Notes under the pieces: model-generated
Database searches by the model: none
Told to the model about the DNA's origin: nothing
The model's input: only the letters and a program-made list of their open reading frames with translations
Made by a program: the position numbers and the translations under genes
Shown: positions 10,880 to 21,585 of the stretch, in pieces
Numbering within the stretch: the first letter of the stretch is position 1
Layout of the letters: each line of letters starts with the position of its first letter
DNA from: Euborellia annulipes
Lineage: Eukaryota > Arthropoda > Insecta > Dermaptera > Anisolabididae
Direction: 5' to 3'
DNA: 64,000 bases
NCBI GenBank assembly: GCA_023213315.1
Contig: JAKCPI010000856.1
Span: 20,877-84,876, forward strand

Positions 10880-11080
10880 ATTATTGATGCTGGGTAGGCC
10901 GGCCAGGATTAGAAATAAAACAATTTTATTTCAATCTGCTCAGGTGCTAATCGCCACTCTTCCTCAGGACTTAGCAGGTGTCCTGAGGAAGGGGGCGATT
11001 AGCACCCAAAACGTCGACAAGCAGATTGAAATAAAATTGTTTTATTTCTAATCCTGGCTGGCCTACCCAGGATCAATAAT
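10880..11080. repeat. foldback element with hammerhead-like motif, CAAAAC variant
   Basis: The ends are ATTATTGATGCTGGGTAGGC and GCCTACCCAGGATCAATAAT. The right arm has CCTGAGGAAGGGGGC, a loop, CACCC, then AAAACGTCGAC. The left arm keeps CCTGAGGAAG but has lost the AAAACGTCGACAA segment. Confidence 0.8.
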
Positions 11081-11469
11081 ATACACAATCTCCAGCCAAA
11101 GAAAATATTAATATATCTTCAAATGACATAATCTCGACTTTCGATCGGAGACTTTTTAAACATTTATTATCTAGGAGTTCTCAAGTATAATCCATTTTTA
11201 TTTCATTAATGAAGTTATTATTTATTTACCGATTTAGAGCGATTAATATGTTCCTTTCTAGGCGCAAGCGAATTCATGATAAAAAAAAATCTTTGGTTTT
11301 TTTAAAGTGAAACTTTTATTTCTTATTGTGGATTAATTATTCAGGTGTCCTTAGCCTTTAAATTTGTTCTTTATTTTACCCTAAAAAAGAAAAAATAATT
11401 TATTTAAGAAGGAAATATAGAGTTAGAAAAAAATTTTTTTTTAATTATTTATTTATTAATATACTAATA

Positions 11470-11760
11470 ATAGTGGCGGATCTAGATACTGGCTCATTTG
11501 GGGTCATCTGAGAGATAATTCTGCCCGGGGGGGAGGGGGGGGGGGCACCCTCCTTTTTCCAAACGAATTAAATATAAAATATTTTTTTACCCGTATATAG
11601 CTTATATAACGAAAATAATTAATAATAATAATAAATAATTAATAATCTATATATATATATATATATATATTAATTGCATACCCCTCTCTCGTCCTAACGA
11701 GTGGTTGCCCTCCCCCCTAAATGGCTACGTCCATATTCCACCTCCCTCTTCACCATCTGA
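11470..11760. repeat. G/C-tract MITE-like sequence with (TA)n
   Basis: TAGTGGCGGATCTAG, then long G tracts, an alternating TA run near 11647-11671, and CCCTAAATGGCTACGTCCA at the right. It resembles the hAT MITEs, but the ends do not pair well and no duplication was found. Confidence 0.35.
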
Positions 11761-13079
11761 CCGAACAACACTCGCACCACACAGTTTAATTAAAATACAA
11801 AAAAAAGTAATTTATATATAATATATGTAACAATAAAAAATAATGTATGATAAATATATGTAATTTAGAATACTAATGGGATAGAGAGGCCGGTTAATCC
11901 GAGGACCGGTTCATCCATGGCCGGTTAAGAGGGGTTTTATTGAATTTTTAAACGAAAAAAGGTGGTTGTTCCTTATAAAAAAGGCCCAACAAAATGCTTA
12001 CATAAGCAAGGAGAGAGTTTATCAATTTGTTTATTGTTGCCGGCAAGGTAGCCCAAAACAGTCAATACTTTGCTTACGTAATAAGAGTGTTACTTTATTT
12101 TTGTATGGATTTGACTTTTTTCGACCCGATTTTTTTTAGTATCCTAATTATAACTCTCTCAAAATAAGTTATCTGATTTTAAGATTTTTCAAAATTTCCC
12201 CACTCCATAAAGCTTTTCCCTATTTTCTTTACACTTTTTTGTGGAATTAACATTAAATATGCATAAATCATTTAGGAAGTATATTTATATTAGCCTTGAA
12301 ATTTTATTTTTTTATAGATACTCTATTGAAAAAAATAAAACATAAATTACCATAAGTGTTTTAGATATTTCAAATCTGAATAAAAAATTGATAATTTCTT
12401 AATTTTGTTTCTGGAAGTAATAAATATAACACAACGAAAGCTTTATAATAAAAAAATAAGATAAATCTTAATCATAGAATTTTAATTGATGAATCATCAG
12501 AGTGTTTTTGCTATTGGTAACATTATATAAGAATAATAATATATCTATCAGTGAATTTATTTACTAATAGTCAATTTTAATAGAATTAGCCACGTGCCTA
12601 ATCAATTACAGACCGCCCCCAAGGGATCCTAGAAGAGGTAGGCTCTATATTTTATCTTATCGAAAGGTAAGAATTCTAAAAAGTTTTTATACTTCCTGTT
12701 GTCTAGTGTTGTTAAAAATTCAATCATAGGCTTAAAAATGTAAAAACAAAATTGATTTATAACTTAATTTTTTGTTAATAATATTTTATATATTTTTAAT
12801 ACGCGTTCTGGAGAGGATCGAAATCAAAGGGCTCATAATTTGTGGGAAATTTAAAAAGGAGGGGGGGGGGAAGTGGGAAGGAAAGATGTATGAATAAATA
12901 AAAAAAGGTCAAAAAAATACTTCAAAATCACGTTTGCCATTTACTCAAGATATGTCGAAAAATACAACCTCACAGATGGCGTTTTTTCATGCAAAATACG
13001 TTCTTATATTGCTAAATATTGTACACTGTCCTGTTGATGGGTAACAGCTGTAGAGCAGTTTTAGAAAATAAAATAAAAT

Positions 13080-13722
13080 ACATGTTTTGAGGTCCCCTGA
13101 GCCTAAATAGGTGTGTCCCGCAAATTGATCTTTCTGACGGGATTGAAATTTTATATTTAGGATAGGTCCCCTCCCGGACACTCAAAATATGCTTTTTGAG
13201 CAAAATTGGTCAAAAAGTAGGCCTACCAGTACTTTACTGAAGTACTTTTTCAGTTTTTTTCGAATTTCTCGAAATTGACTCTAACGATTTTGATTAAAAT
13301 TCATAAATCTTTTCTTCCATCCTCTTTAAAATGTATATTCTTATTTTGTCCTGGAAATTGATTGAAGTACACTGATGTAGTATTTCAGATTTTTCAAATT
13401 CATTTTCCGGTTCTTCCTTCCATAGAGCCAATGTTAAATCCCTATGGAGATTTGCATGTTAATTGCGATTCAAAAGGGGGTCCCCCTTTAGAAATTTTTA
13501 CACATTAAAAAAAAATTTTTCCAATTCCAAATATGAGATTAAAATTTTGAAAAATAACCATAGTTTATTTCTAGCAGTCAACATTTAAAACGCAAATTTG
13601 GAACTAAGGTGCTATGAGAAACTAAATATATCTCGACACAAAAAATCTGGTGGCACAACTTTCGATTACCGAAGGGTAATAGAAAGTTGTATGCTGTGCG
13701 CCATTCACACCAGATTTTTTAT
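13080..13722 (+). repeat. hairpin-tailed dispersed repeat, copy B
   Basis: Contains GTTTTGAGGTCCCCTGAGCC, the GTACTTTTTCAG block, then the terminal hairpin (~13640-13722): AATCTGGTG, CAACTTTCGATTACC, GAAAGTTG, TTCACACCAGATTTTTT. The 5' start is eroded. Confidence 0.8.
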
Positions 13723-14329
13723 TCAGTATATAAAAAATATTTTATTAAATGCATTCCAATTCCAAACTGCATTAAAGTTAAAAGTGTTTAATTAAAACCA
13801 TAAACCCAGTTATACTTCTATTTAAACTATATTTTATAGGAGAGTGGATAAAAGGTCATTACCCCCTCCCCTGAATAGCTGAGCCTTGCCTCATTCTATT
13901 AATATTATAAGAAAATAGTTTTTATAATACCAAGGTATCTTGAGTAAATGGCAAAATATAAGAAACGGGAATTAGCCTATCAGTCGCAAAATCACAACCG
14001 GTCTATTTTCATTTTTAATCTTATTAATCTAATCTCCAAATTTATCAACCATTGCCCTTGCATCAGAAGTATATTTATATTTTAAATAAGAGTAAATATT
14101 TAATCCCAATGTCCTTAGAAGGGTAATTTCATTTTTGAAATATCTCGTTCCTTTAGAAATTATAAATGTCCTAAAAAAAAAAATAATAATAATTAAAATA
14201 AATAATATCGATGAAAGAAGTGGCTGTCCAACGAAAAGACATCCTCTCCTTTTATTGATTTAAAATAAATAATTTTAAACATTATCTTACACTATAAAGG
14301 ACTTTAGGAGAGCACATTGAATCTTTAGC

Positions 14330-15020
14330 AGAGGCGTACCGAGGGGGGGGGGGGGGCAGGTTTTTAAAAATCTGGTGTGACTAATCGCACAGTATACAAC
14401 TTTCTCTTACCCTTCAGCAAGAGAAAGCTGTGTTCTGTACTTTCACACAGGATTTTTTGTGTCGACATCTGTTTAGTTTCCGACAGTTCGGTACATTCGA
14501 AATTCAAGATGTAAAATTTATAAGTATGGGAAAATATTTAAATTTTGTTACATGGCAACCACTTCTCCTATCTTTCCTATGAAGTAGAAGAGTAAAGTGG
14601 TCTTCAGAAGATTTCATTGGCAAAATGAGAATATACATTTTAAAGAGCATCTAAAAAATAATTATTTTTTGAATTTTAATCAAAATCGTTGGAGCGAATT
14701 TTGAGAAAATCGAAAAAAAAAAACTGAAAAAGTGCATCAGTAAAGTACTAGTACTCTTTGGTCGATTTCGTTCAAAAGCTTCGTGTCACGTCCCCGGGGG
14801 GGTACCTAACTTAAATATAAAATTTCAACCTCTTAGGTCTTTTCGTTCTTGAGATATTTTGTTCACAGACAGTCAGACATGTCGCGAAAACCACTTTTTT
14901 GGATTCAGGGGACCGCAAAACGTGTAGGCCAAACATCAAAATCTTGACCTCGAATTTTTGACATAAATCCAATACTTTCTCTCTATATTAACATATATAG
15001 AGGTAAGAGAAAGTAAAAAT
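14330..15020 (-). repeat. hairpin-tailed dispersed repeat, copy C, with an adjoining G-tract remnant
   Basis: Reverse copy: hairpin at ~14369-14457, conserved interior, and the complement of TTACTTTCTCTTACC at its far end (~15003-15018). GAGGCGTACCGAGGGG at 14334 is a fragment of a G-tract hAT MITE abutting the hairpin. Confidence 0.85.
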
Positions 15021-15373
15021 TGTTTAGTTCAGTTCAACAATAAAGGTTGTTGTTTTTGAAACATCTCTCCTTTGAGCCTGTCCAAAAGGCAGCTTGTCTG
15101 AGTGAGAAATACCTTTTTCAAATCAGACGATAGGCCGGAAGACCCTTTTTAACAAAAAATAACCATAAAAATTTATCTTTTTAATAAACATTTCAAGATA
15201 TAACGAAATATCTGAATCACAAAAAAATTTAGTGAACGTGTGCCATTTGGGCTGCCTAACTACCGGGCTTTAGTCTCAACTTTGCAATAGACGTACTGTA
15301 CGTTTGTTTGTTTCCTTTCAAATACCGAAATACAAGTCAAAGCTATATTTTGAATATATCGATTTTTTCGCAG

Positions 15374-15577
15374 GTGTTCTCGTCATTGCCGAACTCATTG
15401 TCTCCAAGGGCAACTCGAGAATTGGAAGAAAAAATAGACGAAGTTTGCTGGTTGGTCTGTAAAAAGAACTATCTGAGCAGAGAACCCTGCGTCCTATCCG
15501 ATGACTGTGTCTACAAACTCTTTCGTGTGTTCTGCCTACTCGGCGAACTTATTCCAGAGAACCAGGAAACTTTCCAA
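15374..15577 (+). CDS. SWAP70/DEF6-like protein, exon 3
   Basis: Acceptor TTCGCAG, 68 codons (VFSSLPNSLSPRATRELEEK and on), donor GTATGC. IDEVCWLVCKKNYLSREP matches the FNRMCWTLCVKKNLTKNP region of human SWAP-70. Phase 0 at both ends. Confidence 0.88.
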
Positions 15578-17345
15578 GTATGCATACCACAAATTTTATG
15601 TCGAGAGAATTATGATCGATTCTATTTATTGTGTAATTGGCAATTTCAAAGTCAATATTATAAATAACATGTCGAGGATAGATATCCATCCTCATTGGTA
15701 GTAAATCACTCTTTGTATATAAATAAATCTTTGGCCAAAAAAGAATCAAAAATTAATTTTTTTATAAATATCGGTACTCTATGCGATTTTAATACTACTT
15801 TTAAATTAGAGATTAAACTTTTAAGATAAATACAAAAAATAAAAAAGATTTTTAAACATCCCCTCTAAGATATCTATTTTCATAAAGGACTTTTTTGGTT
15901 TTAAATTAAATCCTAATAATTATTCTCATTTCTTATCTTATCTGTTGAAAGCAGGAAGATGATTTCATTTTCTCTCCCGAAAGAGTATGAATGAGTAAAT
16001 GAGAGTTCTATTTAAACGTTTAAAAAAAAGAGCAAATAAAAAAGAAAAACAGTTATAAATAGTTGGGTGGGGGATGGAATGATAATTTTTTTTCTTAAAA
16101 TTTTGAATAATATTTATTTGTAAGAAAGGAAAGTTTATATCTAAATCAAAAAAAAAAAAAATGAACCCACAAAAAATACCAAAATTCGTAGTTGATGTTT
16201 ATTATAGTTCTGATAAATGTAGGACATACAAATGACAGCCTTTCGGGCTTTTCCTTGAGAAAATTAGTACAGTATTTACTTATGAAATATATAGGGGCCT
16301 ATACGGTAATAAAAATAAAGGCCAAGTAGAGGAAAAAGGTGAATTACTACACGCAGGAACATCAGAATATTTGGGATTTTTATGATGAAAAAAGAAAACG
16401 CCGTTTGTGTTGTGGGTTATAGTTGTTAGGAGGGAGGGATTAAACGGCGGAATAAGAGGAATTGTTTTATATATTTTAAAAATAGGAAGAAAAAGTGATA
16501 AAATAAAAAAATAAGAAAAAGATAAAAACCAGAATATTTTTTTGGAGGAGAGGCTGGAATAGCTACCCCATCCAATGGATAAACACTAACTAAAATAAAA
16601 TAATTTATATATTCTCCCCATTTGGAGATGATAAATGTTTGGAGTTGTGATTATAAGCAATCCTCAAAATTTTATACAAAAAGTGATTTATTAATAACAC
16701 AGCGGAACAAAAAAATTATGAAGTCAATTTATGCTGACAAAGAACTCAGCCTATAGATTATTTTGTTTGAATTGACTCTGGTTCTCAGGATAAACGGGAC
16801 CAAAAACACCAAAGGAAATCTGGTACAAAATGTTCTTCTTAACTCTTACTGTTTTTTATAATTAATTTTATTATTCTTTTTCTTTGTATCATTTATAGCT
16901 CTTTCTAATACTGTCTTAGCCTTATCAAAATTAATTTATAAAGAAATATGAGAGCGAGAGAAAAGCAAGCCGAAAAGGGAAAAAAAGGCTGACATAAAGA
17001 AAAGGAAGAAATGCCAGCCTTAGCTCGGGTAACTCGTGGTTGCCATCCACGTACTCACTAGAAGTGAGCCTGAGGAATTATTTATAGCTCTTTGTTTGTT
17101 TGAAATCATTTGATAAATTCAAAATAAACTTTTAAAAAATATAGGGGCCCCCGGGGGGTGGGGGGGGGGGGTGGGGGTCCCCCCCTTTTACTAGTTGGGG
17201 GGGGGGGGCCCCCCGGGGGGGGCCTATGTTTTTTTTTAAGCTATATGATACCTAAAATATAAAAGAAAGGATCCCCGCACCTTAATATTTTTTTATTCAT
17301 TATGGTTATTGTTTTTTTTTTTTGGGGTGGGGGTGGAGAGAGAGG

Positions 17346-17379
<34 letters not shown>

Positions 17380-17387
17380 GGGGTGGG

Positions 17388-17419
<32 letters not shown>

Positions 17420-17599
17420 TTAGGCCCTAATTGAATTTCCAGTATAAATTGGATTGTCATATCTCAAAAAGTAGAGTCAATTTAACAAAAATATTATTAT
17501 TTTCGTATTCAGCAGATCAAAAATTGTTTAATAAATCTCATGCCGCAGAATCAGTGTGTTGCCCAGTGTAATTAGTCCACTGTTTACCTTTAAACGCAG
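15578..17599. other. intron 3 of the SWAP70-like gene
   Basis: AT-rich. Notable items are a G/C palindrome (17138-17226), a (TG)n run (17349-17373) and poly-A (17394-17419). TTAGCTCGGGTAACTCGTGG at ~17021 recurs in diverged form at ~45745. Confidence 0.7.
17138..17226. repeat. G/C-homopolymer palindrome
   Basis: ATAGGGGCCCCCGGGG and CCCCGGGGGGGCCTAT frame runs of G or C of up to 13 bases. This is probably the two ends of a hAT MITE with almost no interior; homopolymer lengths may be unreliable. Confidence 0.55.
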
Positions 17600-17839
17600 G
17601 TATTATTGCACGCAAGCGAAGTCGGACGAGTGGCATCAGATTTGGCGACTTCGTTGGGTCTCGAATGGGATTCTGCAGATTTCACGGCATTAGCTGGGGC
17701 TCTTGGTACAGCCTTTCGTTTTCCCACTTTCCTTGCTGTCATCGAGAGTAAATATAGCGACAATGCTGTTGATGAAAAAGGGCTCGTTGAAGCTGTACAC
17801 GATCTTTATCACACGCTACTCCATGATGTTCTCAAAAAG
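17600..17839 (+). CDS. SWAP70/DEF6-like protein, exon 4, GC donor
   Basis: Acceptor ACGCAG, 80 codons (VLLHASEVGRVASDLATSLG and on to LLHDVLKK). The donor is AAG|GCAAGT, so this is a GC-AG intron with an otherwise perfect donor consensus. It matches the SWAP-70 segment ending ELILDVLKQ, immediately before the PH domain. Phase 0 at both ends. A GT-based prediction would miss this junction and read into the intron to a stop at ~17899. Confidence 0.88.
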
Positions 17840-18159
17840 GCAAGTCACGACATTCTTCACACCTGCAATAAAAATCATTTTTTTATTAAAGATAAATGAA
17901 ATGAGTTAGAATTAAAAAAAATAAAATAAAATCAAAATTAATTACTAGTCTAATATTCAATAAGCAATCATTATTCATTCTATTTTAAGGGATGGCTTAA
18001 GGTCTTTTTCGGCATCTAAGGCCATTTAGACCCCTATTTATTTCAAATGATTTGTTGTCAATTCAAATGAAATAAATTTTTCTCGCTTGGGAATGTCTTC
18101 TCCCTGAGCCACGGGTCACGGGCAGGAATTAATTATAAAGATAACAATAAAAATTTGTT

Positions 18160-18335
18160 CTAAAAAATTGCGTAACGCCTTTTTTGACGATTTTCTAGTC
18201 CCCCCCCCCCATGTAACAGTTAATCACATACAAACAAACCCCCCTACAAATATTGTCACAACATAGAACTACCCCCCCCCCCCCGAATAAAATTTCTTAT
18301 GCAAAATTCATATCATTTTACTTTTTTTTTTTAGT
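18160..18335. repeat. fragment of the GCGTAACGCC element
   Basis: GCGTAACGCCTTTTTTGACG, ATGTAACAGT and ACATAGAACTACCCCC match the element at 45414-45717. Only one side is present here. Confidence 0.7.
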
Positions 18336-19384
18336 AAAAGTATAGGGTCTATATTTAAAATTTGAAAAAAAATCGTTAGAGGTGTTTTCGAGAACTGATG
18401 TGCTTACATATATACAAACAAATAAAGGTACATTGCTCGTTTAATAGTATAAGATAAGATAAGATTAAAGAAGGCGTTATGACTCTAAGAATTAAGAGTT
18501 ATAACTGGGTATGTCTCTCCTTCCCCATATATTGCATAAAATTCCAAAGTCCTTTCAGTTTATTATGTTTCATTCATTTGCATGTTAAAAATAATTATAG
18601 ATTTTTATCAATTAAACGAATAGAAAAAAGCAAGCAAGACAAAAGAACAATTTCCATCTGAATAGCTTGCACCCTTAAATTATCGCTCCTGGTCAAACAA
18701 ATGAACGGATCCCTTTTCGTAGTAAAGAGATTTTTTTAAGCGTAAAACATTTTCCAACTCTGAATTGAATTATACGAGCTCTCCCCTGTTTTCAGAGATA
18801 TGATGACACATCCTAAAACAACAACTTTCGTCATTATCAGTATATTACTAAACACAAAAACTCTCACAATCGGGCAACGAGACTTTGAATCACAACTTTA
18901 TTCTAATTTAATTAATAATGTTTTCCAAATAAACATGCCATCTTTTTTTTATATTTTTTTTATTTTATTTTGTCACAGGAATTAATCTTATCAAATAATC
19001 CCTTTTTAAATTATAAAAGAAAATTAGAATACATAGTCCATAGGTAGATAATAATATTATGTATTTTTTTCTCAAGTATAATATTAAAAAAAGATTACAA
19101 ACATTGAATTTGGAGATAAAAACTAAAGGATTAGGGGGAATATTTTTTTTTTTTTAAATAAAGTAGGATCGAATATATATGATAATATTCAGGTGGGTTA
19201 TAACATATATAGCCTATATAGGCCCTACCTCATTTTCCCCTTCCAGGGTCCAATATCTTTTTTTTGGGCCATAGTTTTAATTTTTGGTTTTTGAAATTCG
19301 GAGAGATGAAGCTAATTTTTTGTTCTATATTTTAATTGCTGGAAGTTTTGACTTTTGATTTTCTTATTCTGGTCTTTCAAATAT

Positions 19385-20138
19385 TACAAAGCTTTTGAAC
19401 AAAATCGGCCAAAAAGTACTATACTTTACTTATGTACTTTTACAGTTTTTTTTTTCGATTTTCTAAAAACATGACTTTAACGATTTTGATTACACAAATC
19501 AATTATTTTAACATGCTCTTTAAAAAGTAGGTATATCAGATGAATTTTTCGTGAAAATTGTTTGAACTATTGTATGTATTGTTTTTGTATTTAACGGAAA
19601 GCATTAGGGTTGGTTTGTTATGTATGGATATTGGTTCCCTTTTGTTTTTTTTTTTTTGTTTACTAGAATGCTATTGCTATTATTGTATTGTTTGGTATTC
19701 TATTGTAGAATTGTTTGGTATGCCAATCAATTTTTTAAGGACAGTAACTGTGAAAGATTTACTTTTGTCTAATAATTTGGTATATAGACTGCTAGGGCGA
19801 AGGGGCACCTAACAGCGAAAAAATAAAAAAAAAAAAAAAATAGTACAATTTCACTGATGTAGCAATTCAGATTTTTCAAATTCACTTTCCGGCTCTTCCT
19901 TCAATAGAGCCAATTTTAAATCCCTATGAGGATTTGCGTGTAAATTTCGATTCAAAACCATAGTTTATTTCAAGCAGTCAACATTTAAAACGCAAGTTTG
20001 GAACTAAGGTGCCCTGGGAAACTAAATATATCTCGACACAAAAAAATCTGATGTGACAAGCACAGTATACAACTTTCGATTACCGAAGGTAAGAGAAAGT
20101 TGTGTGCTGTGCGACCGGACACACCAGATTTTTTATAT
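19385..20138 (+). repeat. hairpin-tailed dispersed repeat, copy D
   Basis: Enters at AAAATCGGCCAAAAAGTACT, has the GTACTTTTACAG block, and ends in the full hairpin at ~20038-20138 (CTGATGTGACAAGCACAG to GACCGGACACACCAGATTTT). The 5' third is missing, and a TTGT-rich insert lies near 19560-19840. Confidence 0.82.
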
Positions 20139-20479
20139 TTATGAGATAATATCAAGATAACATAGCATTCAGTCAAATTATAGAGTTGTAGTTGGTGTGT
20201 ATTTATTATACATAAATTATTGTACTAAATACAATGCAATGTTATCCGAAATCTTTTGTTTACACATTAAAAAGCGATAATCCAATCAGCAAATCTATAG
20301 ATAACAAGTCTATGACATTGCGTTGACACAAGAAAATTTGATAGTAATAATTTATTACTTGACTGCCTGCTTCTTTTCATCTATTGTTTAAACACAGCAG
20401 TCACTTTATTTATTTAAAATTTGAGTTATGTTGTATAAGAATGTATTAAGGATTACTGACAAGGAAGTTTTTTTTTTAG

Positions 20480-20656
20480 GGATATTTACTAAGAAGAGGA
20501 TACTTACTTCCAACTTTAAAAGAGTATTGGTTCGTTCTTCAACCAAATGAATTGAATTATTATAAGAGTCGAGATGAACGGGATCTCTGTGGATCGATTC
20601 CTATTGACCCTCGGTGTCGAGTCGAAACCATCACAGCACCCACTGGAAAAGATAAG
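20480..20656 (+). CDS. SWAP70/DEF6-like protein, exon 5 (first half of PH domain)
   Basis: Acceptor TTTTTAG, 59 codons (GYLLRRGYLLPTLKEYWFVL and on to TAPTGKDK), donor GTAAGA. This is the beta1-beta4 half of a PH domain: the GYL.RRG start, the EYWFVLQPNELNYY strand and the CRVETI strand match SWAP-70 (GYMMKKGHRR, RWFVLKPNIISYY, CCVESL). The second half, with the conserved tryptophan helix, should follow but is absent from the next 6.4 kb and from the rest of the window. Confidence 0.88.
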
Positions 20657-20734
20657 GTAAGATTTTGAGTTTTATCAATGTTTTATTTTTAAATAGATGG
20701 ATGGGCAGGAAGCAGTCAATAAAAAAGACTCTGT

Positions 20735-20890
20735 ATGCTGGATATAATCTCGGAGACGTTTCGGTTCTTTTAATTTAAGAGATATCCTTAGTCCTTAGAT
20801 TAGATAGTATACTGAGGATGACTCTTAAATTAAAAGAACCGAAACGTCTCCGAGATTATATCCAGCATAGTCTTTTTTATTGATTGCTCC
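20735..20890. repeat. foldback with hammerhead-like core
   Basis: Near-perfect inverted arms ending in the GCTGGATATAATCTCGGAGA complement pair. The right arm reads CTGAGGATGACTCTT, a loop, AAGAACC, GAAACGTCTCCGAG; the left arm has its complement. The core halves CTGAGGA and CGAAAC are intact, but stem II is imperfect. Confidence 0.82.
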
Positions 20891-21233
20891 TGCTCATGAT
20901 TATCCAATCAAATATCCATAGGCGCCGGAACCTGAGCGCGCCTAATTACTAATAAAAAACATTTAAACTAATTATTATTTGGTGTAGATAATAATGTCTC
21001 TGAGGCGAGATAGAGAAAACGCTCTTGTTTGCCGTTTCGGTTATGAAGTTGGTGCTTTTTTGCTAATGGCTTGAAGGTTTGTCAAAAAAGAAAAGGAGAT
21101 AACGACGTTGGTGGTGTACTAATCTATTTAAAAAACAGAATGGTAGTGAAATTGTGATGGACTTGAGGTCGCAACAAATAAGCGGTCAATATAAGAATTT
21201 TATTCGAATGTCAGAGATTATTTGTAATCAAGT

Positions 21234-21302
21234 CCATGGGCGTAGCCAGGGGAGGCAAGCAGGGGGCCGTTGCCCCATGGAACTGGTCCTAAAAATTAAA
21301 AA

Positions 21303-21333
<31 letters not shown>

Positions 21334-21513
21334 TAATTTTTCTCATTGGAATTTTTTTTTAACACCCCCGAATTCGCCTACATTAAATTTAATTTTTTTT
21401 TTATTTAAATAAATAATTAATACTCTTATGTAAATATTAATTGCAAACCCCCTCTCTGTCGCTCTAACGAGGGGTTGGCCCCCCCCTAACAAGAAGTCTG
21501 GCTACGCCCATGG
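21234..21513. mobile_element. hAT-like MITE, GGGCGTAGCC family
   Basis: The ends are CCATGGGCGTAGCC and GGCTACGCCCATGG; the flanks AATCAAGT and GGTCAAGT match at 6 of 8. A TA run lies near 21313. Same family as 25311-26566 and 39327-40023. Confidence 0.75.
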
Positions 21514-21585
21514 GGTCAAGTCTATTTAATATAAAAAAAAAAAATTTAATGAAAATTCGTTGGATAGTTTGGGCTGGAAGTTGAA

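Larger units (their letters stand above)
10317..15373. other. intron 2 of the SWAP70-like gene
   Basis: 5 kb of AT-rich DNA holding a foldback (10880-11080), G/C-run repeat (11470-11760) and dispersed repeat copies B and C. No other exon was seen. Confidence 0.7.
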
